A stretch of 58,536 nt of DNA from Candidatus Palauibacter australiensis (GTDB taxonomy: Bacteria > Gemmatimonadota > Gemmatimonadetes > Palauibacterales > Palauibacteraceae). The notes under the pieces were generated by a model. The model made no database searches. It had not been told where the DNA came from and saw only the letters and a list, made by a program, of their open reading frames with translations. The DNA is taken from NCBI GenBank assembly GCA_026705295.1, contig JAPPBA010000129.1, positions 1-58,536 on the forward strand. The letters run 5' to 3'. Both the position numbers and the translations under genes were made by a program. Positions 8,024 through 16,657 of this stretch are shown here, piece after piece (the first letter of the stretch is position 1; each line of letters begins with the position of its first letter).

Positions 8024-9013
8024 ATGGCGGCAGGCGACGAACACCAGAGGCGAATCCTCACGCAGATCGCCGCGGTCTCGTGGGAACACCCGGCGGACCG
8101 GGCGGCGCTGAATACGCTGCGCAAGATCCCCGGGTTCGATCTCCTCCTCCGCAAGCTCTTCGCGCTGTTCGGCGAGCGCGCGATCCGGCTCGCCTTCAAG
8201 GCCAACGCCGTGCGCACCTCCGAGCGGCAGTACGCGTGGGTTCACGCACGCCTGGCGCGTGTGTGCGAGGTACTCGACGTGGAGAAGCCCCCGGAATGCT
8301 ATATCTCGCAGACGCACCTGGTGAACGCGGGAGCGGTGGGCTTCGGCGAGCCGTTCATCGTCCTCAATTCCTCGATGCTCGAGATCCTTTCCGAGGACGA
8401 GGTCGAGGCCGTCCTCGGCCACGAGGTCGGACACATCATATCCGGGCATGTGCTCTACCGGACCATGCTGATCCTGGTGCTCAACCTGGTCGTTCTCCGC
8501 TATTCGTTCGCCGGCCTCGCACTTCTGCCGATCTACATGGGCCTCATGGAGTGGTACCGGAAGAGCGAACTCTCATCGGACCGCGCCGGGCTCCTCGCGG
8601 TCCAGAATCCCGAGGTCGCGATGTCCGCGCTGATGCAGCTTGCGGGCGGCGGGCGGGGCGTCTCTCTCGACCTCGACGAGTTCATCGCGCAGTCCGACGA
8701 GTACCGGGCCGGCGGCGATCTCCTCGACGCCGTCTACAAGGTGCTCAACGTGCTCGGCCAGACCCATCCGTTCGCCGTCATCCGGGTAGCGGAACTGCGC
8801 GACTGGATCGAGAGCGGCGCGTACGACCGTGTCCTGGCGGGCGAATACCAGCACCGGCACGAGGAGGACGACCGCCCGTACCGCGAGGATCTTCGCGAGG
8901 CAGCGAAGGGTTATCAGGAGGGCGCGCGCGAACTCTTCGACGAGGTCGACGCGGCGGTGGATCGATTGCGGGACCGGCTGACCGGTGCCTTCAGAGGCCG
9001 CACGGACGACTAG
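8024..9013 (+). CDS. M48 family zinc metallopeptidase, membrane-associated
   Basis: A 329-residue peptidase with the zinc-binding motif HEVGH (VLGHEVGHIISGH, about residues 136-148) and a downstream glutamate/Ser-Asp-Arg signature (SELSSDRAGL) typical of M48 (HtpX/Ste24-like) proteases. Directly after HEVGH is a hydrophobic segment (TMLILVLNLVVLRYSFAGLALLPIYM) that may span or enter the membrane. Unlike HtpX it lacks an N-terminal pair of membrane helices. Likely roles are quality control or processing of proteins; the substrate is unknown. The ATG at 8024 is preceded by a G-rich AGGGGGGTGA ribosome site. It ends two bases before purD begins. Confidence 0.88.
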   Translation: MAAGDEHQRRILTQIAAVSWEHPADRAALNTLRKIPGFDLLLRKLFALFGERAIRLAFKANAVRTSERQYAWVHARLARVCEVLDVEKPPECYISQTHLVNAGAVGFGEPFIVLNSSMLEILSEDEVEAVLGHEVGHIISGHVLYRTMLILVLNLVVLRYSFAGLALLPIYMGLMEWYRKSELSSDRAGLLAVQNPEVAMSALMQLAGGGRGVSLDLDEFIAQSDEYRAGGDLLDAVYKVLNVLGQTHPFAVIRVAELRDWIESGAYDRVLAGEYQHRHEEDDRPYREDLREAAKGYQEGARELFDEVDAAVDRLRDRLTGAFRGRTDD

Positions 9014-9015
9014 TT

Positions 9016-10344
9016 GTGAACCTCCTCATCATCGGAAGCGGCGGTCGTGAGCACGCCTTTGCGGACTGCCTCCGCCGCGACGCGCCGGACGCTGCCATCT
9101 ACGCGGCCCCCGGCAACCCGGGCATGCTCGGCACCGCGGAACTCGTCGACATCCGCGCCGAGGACACGGGAGGCCTGCTCGACTTTGCCGCGGCGCGGCG
9201 CATCGACCTCACGGTGGTCGGTCCGGAAGCGCCTCTCGCGGCGGGCATCGCCGACCGCTTCGCCGAGGCCGGTCTGCCCGTTTTCGGGCCCGACCGGGCG
9301 GGAGCCCGTCTCGAAGCCTCGAAGGCGTTCGCCAAACGACTGATGCGCGACCGCGGCGTGCCCACGGCGGATCACGAGACGTTCGACGACGCCGCGGCTG
9401 CGCTGGACTATGTCGCGGGCCACGAAGAGCCGCTCGTCGTAAAGGCTTCCGGGCTGGCGGCCGGCAAGGGAGCCATCGTCTGCGAAACGCGTGGGGAAGC
9501 CCGGACGGCGATCCAGGGGATGATGGTCGACCGCCAGTTCGGGGACGCGGGCGGGCGCGTCGTGATCGAGGAGTTCATGCGCGGCGTGGAGTTGTCCGTG
9601 TTCTTCGTGGCGGACGGCGAGCGCGCCGTCCCGCTGCTTACATCCCGGGACTACAAGCGCGTCGGGGAGGGAGATCGCGGCCTGAACACGGGCGGCATGG
9701 GGGCGTACTCCCCCGCGGCTCCGGCGGATCCGGACTTCATCGACCAGGTGCGGCGCGAGATCGCTCAACCCGTGCTCGACGCGATGGCGGAGTCCGGCGC
9801 CCCCTACCGCGGTTTTCTGTACGCGGGACTCATGCTGACCGCCACGGGGCCGCGCGTCGTCGAGTTCAACTGTCGAATGGGAGATCCGGAGACGCAGGTC
9901 GTGCTCCCGCTCACGAGCTCGAACCTGCTCGAACCGATGCTGCGGGTCGCGCACGGCGACTCGCTGGCCGGCTGGCGCCCCGAGGCCGCTCCCGGTTACG
10001 CGCTCGTCACCGTCATGGCGAGCGCCGGATACCCGGAAAGCTCGGACTCCGGGCGGCCGATCGAGATCCCGGCCCTCGACCCCGGTCAGGTGAGGGTGTT
10101 TCACGCCGGGACCGCGATGAAGGAGGGGCGGCTGGTCACGGCCGGAGGGCGGGTGCTCGGGGTCACCGGGTTCGGCGGGACGCTTGAAGAAGCGGCGCGG
10201 CGCAGCCGTACTGCCGCGGCACGGATCCGCTTCGATGGCGCCCATTCGCGATCGGATATCGGCTGGCACGAACTGGATCCCGGCCGGCTCCGGCTGGACG
10301 AGCGGGCGCGAATCCATCCCTCTGGCACGAGCCCGGGCGGCTAG
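9016..10344 (+). CDS. purD: Phosphoribosylamine--glycine ligase
   Basis: GAR synthetase, the second step of de novo purine synthesis, joining phosphoribosylamine and glycine using ATP. The 442 residues compare with the usual ~425. Visible are the N-terminal LLIIGSGGREHAF signature, the ATP-grasp segments VVKASGLAAGKGAIV and VVIEEFMRGVELSV, SRDYKRVGEGDRGLNTGGMGAY, and the metal-binding VEFNCRMGDPETQ. The C-terminus is extended by about 25 Arg/Gly-rich residues. The GTG at 9016 follows the protease stop by two bases, and the mutM start follows its stop by four, suggesting one transcript with unrelated house-keeping partners. Confidence 0.96.
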   Translation: MNLLIIGSGGREHAFADCLRRDAPDAAIYAAPGNPGMLGTAELVDIRAEDTGGLLDFAAARRIDLTVVGPEAPLAAGIADRFAEAGLPVFGPDRAGARLEASKAFAKRLMRDRGVPTADHETFDDAAAALDYVAGHEEPLVVKASGLAAGKGAIVCETRGEARTAIQGMMVDRQFGDAGGRVVIEEFMRGVELSVFFVADGERAVPLLTSRDYKRVGEGDRGLNTGGMGAYSPAAPADPDFIDQVRREIAQPVLDAMAESGAPYRGFLYAGLMLTATGPRVVEFNCRMGDPETQVVLPLTSSNLLEPMLRVAHGDSLAGWRPEAAPGYALVTVMASAGYPESSDSGRPIEIPALDPGQVRVFHAGTAMKEGRLVTAGGRVLGVTGFGGTLEEAARRSRTAAARIRFDGAHSRSDIGWHELDPGRLRLDERARIHPSGTSPGG

Positions 10345-10348
10345 TGTC

Positions 10349-11200
10349 GTGCCGGAACTGCCCGAGGTCGAGACAATGCGCCGGGACCTCGCCCCGCTCC
10401 TCCGAGGCCGACGGATCCGACGCACCCGGGTCCATCACGACGACCTGATCCTCGGAGGGCCTTCGGCGCGATCGTTTTCCCGCGCCGTGCTCGGGCGCAC
10501 CTTCGGAGACGCGGATCGCCGGGCCAAGTACCTGCTCTTCCCGCTCCACGCGGCGGACGGCATCGACGGTCCCGTGGAGCGGTTGATGCGCGTGCAGGTC
10601 CGCATGACCGGCCGGTTCGCACTCGCCCCGCAACGACCGGACTCGGCGGAGTTCAGGCATCCGGGCGTCGACTTCGAACTCGACGACGGCCGGACGCTCT
10701 TCTACGACGATGTCCGCCGCCTCGGCGGCTTCGACCTGCTGACGCCCGAGGCGTGGAAGATCCGGGAGGCCGCGCTCGGACCGGAGCCCCTCGGCCGAAG
10801 GTTCACCGCCGCCCGTCTGGCTCACATCTTCGCGCCGCTGCGGGCGCCGATCAAGAATGCGCTGCTGGATCAGCGGCGCGTCGCGGGTGTGGGGAACATC
10901 TACGCCAGCGAGGCGTTGTACCGCGCGAGGATCGACCCGCGGCGACCGGCGGGCTCGCTCGACGCGGAGGAGGTGCGCCGACTGCATCGGGCGGTGCGGG
11001 CGGTCCTGCGCGAGGCGCTCGAGAGCGCGGGAACGACGCTGCGGGATTACCGGGCCGTCAACGGCCGCTCGGGCTCCTTTCAGACACGGCTGGACGTTTA
11101 CCAGCGCGAAGGCGTCGCGTGCCCGGCCTGCGCCCGACCGATCCGCCGGATCGTGCAGGCCGGACGGAGTTCGTTCTTCTGTGCCGGCTGCCAGAGCTAG
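10349..11200 (+). CDS. mutM: Formamidopyrimidine-DNA glycosylase (Fpg/MutM)
   Basis: Base-excision repair glycosylase/AP lyase acting on oxidised purines such as 8-oxoguanine. The 283-residue protein starts MPELPEVETM, so Pro2 (Schiff-base nucleophile) and Glu3 are in place. It also has the conserved lysine in DRRAKYLLF, the H2TH region GVGNIYASEALYRARI, and the C-terminal zinc finger with four cysteines (CPAC...CAGC). The GTG start at 10349 is dictated by the need for Pro at position 2. A frame-compatible extension upstream lies inside purD and is not real. It is the last gene of the purD unit; a hairpin follows. Confidence 0.96.
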   Translation: MPELPEVETMRRDLAPLLRGRRIRRTRVHHDDLILGGPSARSFSRAVLGRTFGDADRRAKYLLFPLHAADGIDGPVERLMRVQVRMTGRFALAPQRPDSAEFRHPGVDFELDDGRTLFYDDVRRLGGFDLLTPEAWKIREAALGPEPLGRRFTAARLAHIFAPLRAPIKNALLDQRRVAGVGNIYASEALYRARIDPRRPAGSLDAEEVRRLHRAVRAVLREALESAGTTLRDYRAVNGRSGSFQTRLDVYQREGVACPACARPIRRIVQAGRSSFFCAGCQS

Positions 11201-11205
11201 CGCCG

Positions 11206-11221
11206 CTCGTCCCCGGACGAG
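11206..11221 (+). terminator. Hairpin after mutM
   Basis: CTCGTC and GACGAG pair around a CCCG loop five bases beyond the mutM stop, with flanking CGC/GCG able to extend the stem past one unpaired base. There is no T-run, so intrinsic termination is doubtful. The remaining gap to the sigma factor gene shows no promoter I can defend. Confidence 0.35.
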
Positions 11222-11363
11222 GCGGGTGCATGCCGGCGAGGGCCTTCGGCGCGCATATTGGTCGCGGAGCCGTGTAGGGTGGGCCGGAACCCGGCGTGCC
11301 GCGTCGGCGGCGGCGAACCGGCCGCCTCCGGCCCGCCGCCGCGACCCGGAGGGGCAGGATCGA

Positions 11364-11957
11364 GTGAGCTACTCGGATCACAGCGAGCAGACGCTGGTGG
11401 AGATGTGCCTCCGCGGCGATGAACGCGCCGCACGGGAGATCGTGCTCCGCTTCGAACGTCCGGTCTTCTCCCTCATCTTCCGGATGGTGCGGGACCGTGA
11501 ACTGGCGGAGGACCTGGCCCAGGAAACGTTCGTCCGCACGCTGAACAATCTCCGCCGGTACGATCCCTCCTACAAGTTCTCCTCCTGGCTCTTCAAGATC
11601 GGCTACAACCTGACGATAGATCACCTGCGCAAGAAGGAACTCGATGTCGTTTCCATGCACGGGGCGCCGGACGCCGTGACCCCGGATCGCCAGGCCGCGA
11701 CGGAGATCACGCTGGTCTCGGGTGACGAACGACCCGATGAACTCCTCGAGGCCCGCGAACTCGGATCCGAGATCGAAGCGGCCATCGGACAACTCCGACC
11801 CGAATACCGAACCGCGATCCTCCTGCGGCACATCGAGGGTTACGCGTACGATGAAATCGCGCAGGTGATGGAGATCCCGCTCGGGACGGTGAAAACCTAT
11901 ATCCACCGGGCGAGAAACGAATTGAAGGCCGCTCTCGTACATCTGACAGAGCCGTAG
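11364..11957 (+). CDS. ECF-type RNA polymerase sigma factor
   Basis: A 197-residue sigma70 of the extracytoplasmic-function group. Region 2 is seen as LRFERPVFSLIFRMVRDRELAEDLAQETFVR with the -10 recognition helix FSSWLFKIGYNLTIDHLRKK. Region 4 appears as LRPEYRTAILLRHIEGYAYDEIAQVMEIPLGTVKTYIHRARNEL-type helix-turn-helix near the C-terminus. The acidic linker between them is long for this family. It is followed 53 bases later by a membrane protein with a zinc anti-sigma-like motif, so the pair probably forms an envelope-stress switch controlling the downstream genes. The GTG start at 11364 is the first that removes the unrelated Arg-rich upstream extension. Confidence 0.92.
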   Translation: MSYSDHSEQTLVEMCLRGDERAAREIVLRFERPVFSLIFRMVRDRELAEDLAQETFVRTLNNLRRYDPSYKFSSWLFKIGYNLTIDHLRKKELDVVSMHGAPDAVTPDRQAATEITLVSGDERPDELLEARELGSEIEAAIGQLRPEYRTAILLRHIEGYAYDEIAQVMEIPLGTVKTYIHRARNELKAALVHLTEP

Positions 11958-12010
11958 GAGTCCGCAGCCGCTCTTCGCAGGGTTGCCGACGCCTTCACGG
12001 GAGAACAGGA

Positions 12011-12802
12011 GTGAACTTGCCGCACCTTACACCTGAGGAAATCGAGCGAATCGCCAGACGGATGTCGGCGCCCCCCGCGCGCGGGAGGACGGCCGACCAC
12101 CTGGCCGGGTGCGCCCGTTGCCGGAAGGAAGTGGATGCGCTGCGGGACGTCATCGCCTTTCTCGAGGGTCTCGCCCCGCATCGGCCGTCCGACGGATTTG
12201 CGGAGGGCGTCGCACAGCGGGTCGATGTCGCGGGTGCCGCGCTCGATCACAGGTTGGCAGAGTTGCCCGGGTGGTCCCCCGCGCCTTCCTTCGCGAATGA
12301 TGTCCTGGCGCAGGTCGACCTGCCTCACCCCGCGCTCGACCGCGCTCTCTCGAGGCTCCGCACCTGGTCTCCCGCCCCGGCGTTCGCTTCGGCCGTGATG
12401 GCGCGCGTGCGATTGCCGGTCCCGTGGCCCGAGCGCCTCCTCCGCTTCGCGCGGCGGCGCCGGGCGGCGCTGGCCACGGCGGGCGCAGCCATGCTGACCG
12501 TGTCGGGAGGCGCCGCGGCCTGGCTGTTCGGCGCTCAGGGCCTGGCGCCCGGTCAGCTTCTCGCCGTTGCGTTCAGCGGCGCGCGAACCGTTCTGGTCGA
12601 CACCATGCTCGCGGCGGGCCGCCTGGCGTACCGTATCGGACTCGTGGACGCGGGCGGATCGATCGTCGAGCGGATCAGTCCCGCCGCCGCTCTCGGCAGC
12701 CTGGCGCTGTCGAGTCTCGTCGGGCTCGCCTCTCTCTGGTTCATGGCCAGGCTGTTCCGGCAGCCGCTCCCGCAACGCGTTCGCATCGAGAGGGCCGCAT
12801 GA
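12011..12802 (+). CDS. Probable membrane anti-sigma factor (zinc-finger type)
   Basis: 263 residues. Near the N-terminus, H30-x3-C34-x2-C37 (HLAGCARC) matches the zinc-coordinating motif of ZAS anti-sigma factors, and the gene directly follows an ECF sigma gene, so binding of that sigma is the likely role. The middle (about 55-145) holds three imperfect repeats built on the pattern SPAPxFAxxVxAxVxLP. Two hydrophobic segments follow (ALATAGAAMLTVSGGAAAWLF and near the C-terminus LGSLALSSLVGLASLWFMA), indicating a membrane anchor. The GTG start at 12011 sits just after ACAGGA. Its stop overlaps the next ATG by four bases. Confidence 0.78.
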   Translation: MNLPHLTPEEIERIARRMSAPPARGRTADHLAGCARCRKEVDALRDVIAFLEGLAPHRPSDGFAEGVAQRVDVAGAALDHRLAELPGWSPAPSFANDVLAQVDLPHPALDRALSRLRTWSPAPAFASAVMARVRLPVPWPERLLRFARRRRAALATAGAAMLTVSGGAAAWLFGAQGLAPGQLLAVAFSGARTVLVDTMLAAGRLAYRIGLVDAGGSIVERISPAAALGSLALSSLVGLASLWFMARLFRQPLPQRVRIERAA

Positions 12803-14397
12803 CCCGGGCACTGGCATTCCTCGCCTGTCTCGCCGCCGCGGTTCCCGTCGGCGCGCAGGAGGTCGGCATCGTCGACGCCGCAATCACGCTCTCCGCCGGC
12901 GGGCGCGCGGAGTTGTGGTTTGAACTGGAGGGCGGGACCGAGCATCGGCTTCGTTTCGAGGGCGAGGCCGTCGAGGTGGACGGAATCGGGATTGGATCCT
13001 ACGCCGAGCGGGGAGGCCTGGAGAGCGCCTGGCGCGATTTCCTCCGCGAACACGCGGGAGAGGATGCTTCCGCGGTGCGGGGCGGTCTGGTCGGATTCCG
13101 TCGGTTCCTGCAGGAGTGGAACGCATCGGGGGAGAGCGCCGACCGGGATGCGGCCCGGGCCCTTGCCGGTCGGATCGACGTGATTCTCGGGCTCGCCATG
13201 CCGTCGCCGGTCGACGCGGCGGCCATCCCGGCGGGCGAACCGGCGCCGGCGATCTCCGGTCAGCCGCGACCCATGCAGATCGTCCCCGGCGGACTCGGCT
13301 TCGATGTCACCGGCGAACTGGATCGGCTGCGCGACGCGCTCGGCCGGCTCGGCGACTCCGGCGACTTCATCGAGGATCGGCTGGCGATGATCGTCCACGG
13401 CGACTACGAGGTCCTCGCCGAGGCCACGGTCCCGGGAGATGTCGCCATTCTCGACGGTACGCTGAGACTCGCCGGGGACGTCGATGGCAACATCCTCGTG
13501 CTGGACGGTGCGCTCGTACTGGACGGCGGCGCGCGGGTGCGAGGAGATGTGCTTCAGGTAGGAGGCGAGGTCGACTTCGGTGATGATGCGCCGGGGGTCG
13601 AAGGGGAAGTCCTCTCCGACATCCGGCTGGCGCCTTCGGAATCCTCCGCGCGGACGGCGACGGACGCTCCCTCCGTTCAGCGGGTCGAGTCGTTCGAAGC
13701 CCCGATGCGGATGCGGTCCGCACAGCCGAGCCTCGGGTCGCGTCTCGCGCGCAACTTCGGGCGGGCTGCCGAGGGCGTGATCGCCGCGGGTTGCGCGTTC
13801 ACGGTCCTCGCCGCCCTCGGCTTGCTGCTCGTGTATTTTGGCCGCCGCCGGCTGGAAACCGTCTCGGATACGGTTCGGCTGGAGTTCGCCCGCTCGTTTG
13901 CGATGGGCGTTGCCGGGGAGGTGCTGTTCCTTCCGGTGCTTCTCGTCCTCGCCGTGCTGGTCATCACGTGGCTGGTCATACCCTTCTTTCTGCTCGCCGC
14001 AGGGCTCGCCGGAGTCTTCGGATATCTCGCGGCGGCGCACGCTGCCGGCGAGATCTTTGCCCGCCGCCGCTTCCGCTCCGAATGGCTGGAGAGACTCCGT
14101 CGCTCCAACTCCTACTACTACGTCGTCAGCGGACTCGCGATTCTGATGCTCCCCTTCGCCGCCGGTGCCGCCCTGTGGGTGTTCGGTGGCGCGGCGGATT
14201 TCGTACGCGGCCTGATCCTCTTCGTGGCCGGAGTCGGCACATGGGTCATCGTCACGGCCGGCTTCGGGGGCGTCCTGCTCACGCGGGCCGGCGGACGGAG
14301 CGTCGTGATCGACTGGTCCGCCGACAACGCCGCCGGCGAGGGCGCGTCGCCGGGAGCCGGAACCGATCCGCCCTCGGCGCCCTCGGACGATGCCTGA
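12799..14397 (+). CDS. Exported polymer-forming (bactofilin-like) multi-pass membrane protein
   Basis: 532 residues. A signal peptide (MTRALAFLACLAAAVPVGAQ) is followed by a variable exported region. Then comes a short beta-helix-like segment (about residues 205-275) with repeating V-x-G-D-V/L-D-G units resembling the polymer-forming domain of bactofilin-type proteins. The C-terminal half has about four hydrophobic segments (around 328-347, 376-412, 440-462 and 468-493). This is a common layout in uncharacterised polymer-forming membrane proteins. Coupled to the anti-sigma gene (ATGA overlap), it is probably part of the same envelope regulon. Its exact function is unknown. Confidence 0.75.
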   Translation: MTRALAFLACLAAAVPVGAQEVGIVDAAITLSAGGRAELWFELEGGTEHRLRFEGEAVEVDGIGIGSYAERGGLESAWRDFLREHAGEDASAVRGGLVGFRRFLQEWNASGESADRDAARALAGRIDVILGLAMPSPVDAAAIPAGEPAPAISGQPRPMQIVPGGLGFDVTGELDRLRDALGRLGDSGDFIEDRLAMIVHGDYEVLAEATVPGDVAILDGTLRLAGDVDGNILVLDGALVLDGGARVRGDVLQVGGEVDFGDDAPGVEGEVLSDIRLAPSESSARTATDAPSVQRVESFEAPMRMRSAQPSLGSRLARNFGRAAEGVIAAGCAFTVLAALGLLLVYFGRRRLETVSDTVRLEFARSFAMGVAGEVLFLPVLLVLAVLVITWLVIPFFLLAAGLAGVFGYLAAAHAAGEIFARRRFRSEWLERLRRSNSYYYVVSGLAILMLPFAAGAALWVFGGAADFVRGLILFVAGVGTWVIVTAGFGGVLLTRAGGRSVVIDWSADNAAGEGASPGAGTDPPSAPSDDA

Positions 14398-15364
14398 TGC
14401 CCGAATGGCCCCGGCAGCCCGTGGCAAGGCTCTGCTGAGTTCGAGCGGCCGTGCGTTTCGCCTTAAATACCTCCGCGCTGCGTTGCTCCTTTCCCTGTTG
14501 CTCGGCGTCGGGCCGGCGCCGGCCGCGGCACAGGAGTGGCGGGACTTCCGCACGGCGCGGCAACTCGGCGACCTGGAAGCGCTTGAAATCGAACTGATGT
14601 ACGCGGGCGGGCGGCTCGACGTATCCGCCTCGGAGACGCAACTGCTCTACGACGTGCGGCTCCGTTACGATGCCGAACGTTCCCTGCCCCTCCGCGAATG
14701 GCGCCGGACCGGCCGAACGGGACACCTCCGGCTGACCACCTCTTCGTCTCCGGAGGACGGGCGCGATGCCGACGATGCGACGCGGTTTGGCGACCCGGTA
14801 CTCGAGCTCGAGGATCTTCCTCGCGATGCGGACGCGGCCGGGAGGCTGGATCTGTCCCTGAATTCCTCGGTGCCCACGAATCTGCGGCTGGGGATCGGCG
14901 CTGGACGAGCGCGTCTCGACCTCGGCGGCGCCCACCTTACAGCGCTTGAACTCATCACCGGCGCCGGCGACGTGGAGGTCGGTTTCGCCCGCGAGAACCG
15001 CGCGGCGCTGGAGCTGTTGTCCATCAAGTCAGGCGCCGCGGCCTTCATGGCCGAGAATCTCGGCAATGCGCGCTTCCGCCGCCTTGAGTTCTACGGCTTC
15101 GTAGGCGACGTCGTCCTGGACTTCTCTGGATCCTGGCGATCGAGCGCCGAGGCCGAGATCAGGATGGGGCTGGGCGAACTCCTGATGCGGGTGCCTGCGC
15201 ACATCGGCGTCCGTGTTCGGCGCAGCGGACTTGCCTCCCTGAGCGCGGCGAACTTCGAGAAGGTGGGAGACTACTGGTTGAGCCCGAACTGGGAGACGGC
15301 ACGCGTGCGGCTGGAGGTCACGCTGGTCGCCGGGCTCGGTTCCGTCATCGTGGAGCACGGCTAG
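14390..15364 (+). CDS. Exported toastrack/LiaF-like beta-rich protein
   Basis: 324 residues. The N-terminus carries a basic stretch and hydrophobic core (YLRAALLLSLLLGVGPAPAAAQ), a likely signal peptide. The mature part is rich in short beta segments with alternating acidic and hydrophobic residues, such as LEALEIELMYAGGRLDV, LGIGAGRARLDLGG and LITGAGDVEVGF. This repeating pattern resembles the toastrack domains of LiaF/DUF4097-type proteins linked to envelope stress, but I cannot name the exact family. The ATG at 14390 overlaps the previous gene by eight bases, so it is the last member of the sigma/anti-sigma operon. It converges on mrp. Confidence 0.68.
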   Translation: MPDARMAPAARGKALLSSSGRAFRLKYLRAALLLSLLLGVGPAPAAAQEWRDFRTARQLGDLEALEIELMYAGGRLDVSASETQLLYDVRLRYDAERSLPLREWRRTGRTGHLRLTTSSSPEDGRDADDATRFGDPVLELEDLPRDADAAGRLDLSLNSSVPTNLRLGIGAGRARLDLGGAHLTALELITGAGDVEVGFARENRAALELLSIKSGAAAFMAENLGNARFRRLEFYGFVGDVVLDFSGSWRSSAEAEIRMGLGELLMRVPAHIGVRVRRSGLASLSAANFEKVGDYWLSPNWETARVRLEVTLVAGLGSVIVEHG

Positions 15365-15367
15365 CTG

Positions 15368-16285
15368 CTAGCCGCCCGCAGCCTCCTCGCGTGCGGCTTC
15401 CACCGCCGCGAGTCGGGTGACGGCCGCGGACGCGATGCGTGCGAAAGCCCGGGCTTCGGGAGCGGCCGGTCTTCCGATCGAGGTCGGGACCCCTCGATCG
15501 CTCTCCTCGCGAACGGCCACGCCGAGCGGCACGGCGCCCAGGAAGGGCAGGTCGATCGAGCCGGCGAGCCGTTCGCCGCCCCCAGCGCCGAAGATGTCGT
15601 GCGTCTCGCCACACCCGGGACATGCGAAGCCGCGCATGTTCTCGACGATGCCGAGGACCGGCACCTCGAGCTTCTCGAACATCCGGATCCCGCGCAGCAC
15701 GCCGCCGACCGCCACGTCCTGGGGCGTGGTCACCATGACCGCTCCGTCCACCCGTACGAGCTGACACAGCGACAACTGCGCGTCGCCCGTGCCCGGCGGC
15801 AGGTCGATGACGAGGTAGTCGAGTTCCCCCCATGCGACCTGCTGCAGGAACTGGCGGATGACTCCCATGATGATCGGCCCGCGCCAGATCGCAGGGGCGT
15901 CCTCCTCGATGAGAAAACCGATGCTCATGAGCTTCACGCCGTGCGCTACCAGGGGCACGACCTCTTCGCGGTCGATCCGGGGCTTCTCCTGGATGCCGAA
16001 CATCGTCGGAATATCCGGGCCGTAGATGTCGGCGTCGAGCAGTCCGACGCGATGGCCCTCGCGGGTCCAGGTTGCGGCGAGGTTGGTCGAGATTGTGGAC
16101 TTTCCGACGCCGCCCTTACCTGAACTCACCGCGACGACGCGACCCACCCCCGGCATGGGCGGCGCCTTCGAGGGATGGCGTCTCGCCGCCTCCCTGTCGT
16201 CCCCCCTGGGTGGCGGGCCGGGACGCTTGGGCGCGGGGTCCATGATCGGAAGCGGCCGGGGGCCGGGGGTCGGTGTATCGGACAC
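15368..16285 (-). CDS. Mrp/ApbC family iron-sulfur cluster carrier ATPase
   Basis: A P-loop ATPase of 305 residues that transfers Fe-S clusters to apoproteins. It has the deviant Walker A SSGKGGVGKSTISTNLA, the DADIYGPDIPTMFG segment, Walker B LDYLVIDLPPGTGDAQLSL, and the cluster-binding CPGC near residue 235. The usual N-terminal DUF59 (MIP18-like) domain is absent; instead there is a Pro/Arg-rich leader of about 45 residues. The GTG at 16285 is preferred: it lies 14 bases after the NifU-type gene stop, whereas an ATG at 16345 would overlap that gene with no ribosome site. Adjacency to NifU supports Fe-S assembly. Confidence 0.92.
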   Translation of the reverse strand: MSDTPTPGPRPLPIMDPAPKRPGPPPRGDDREAARRHPSKAPPMPGVGRVVAVSSGKGGVGKSTISTNLAATWTREGHRVGLLDADIYGPDIPTMFGIQEKPRIDREEVVPLVAHGVKLMSIGFLIEEDAPAIWRGPIIMGVIRQFLQQVAWGELDYLVIDLPPGTGDAQLSLCQLVRVDGAVMVTTPQDVAVGGVLRGIRMFEKLEVPVLGIVENMRGFACPGCGETHDIFGAGGGERLAGSIDLPFLGAVPLGVAVREESDRGVPTSIGRPAAPEARAFARIASAAVTRLAAVEAAREEAAGG

Positions 16286-16299
16286 GGGTTTGCGCTCGA

Positions 16300-16593
16300 C
16301 TACGCGACGGCCTCGACGGAATGGACCGTGGGGAGCGCATGACACAGGTGCTGTTCGATCCCGGCGCGAAGCGTGGCGGTCGACATGGGACAGTCGTAGC
16401 AGGCGCCTACGAGCCGGACAGCAACGCGTCCACTCTCCGGATCGAACGAAACGAGTTGAATGTCCCCTCCATCCGAGCGCACCGCGGGACGGATGTCGTC
16501 GAGGACTCTCTCGATCTCATCGAGCGTATTCGCAACCGTGGCGGTGCTCAAGTCGTCTGGATCCTGGCGCGGGTCGGGAGCGCTTCCGTGCAC
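16300..16593 (-). CDS. NifU C-terminal-domain Fe-S scaffold protein
   Basis: About 97 residues covering the NifU/NfuA C-terminal domain: LDDIRPAVRSDGGDIQLVSFD followed by the cluster-ligating C-x-x-C in GACYDCPMST. It probably holds a transient [4Fe-4S] cluster for delivery, perhaps through the adjacent Mrp. The GTG at 16593, with GAGG eight bases upstream, gives a protein of normal size for a stand-alone domain. The frame is open up to 16755 but would then run deep into the acylase gene with a non-homologous, Arg-rich N-terminus. Confidence 0.88.
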   Translation of the reverse strand: MHGSAPDPRQDPDDLSTATVANTLDEIERVLDDIRPAVRSDGGDIQLVSFDPESGRVAVRLVGACYDCPMSTATLRAGIEQHLCHALPTVHSVEAVA

Positions 16594-16657
16594 TTCGGAC
16601 GCCTCGAAGTCGGCGTTCCGGAGTGGTTGAGAAAGGTAGGATTCGACCGTCCGGCGG

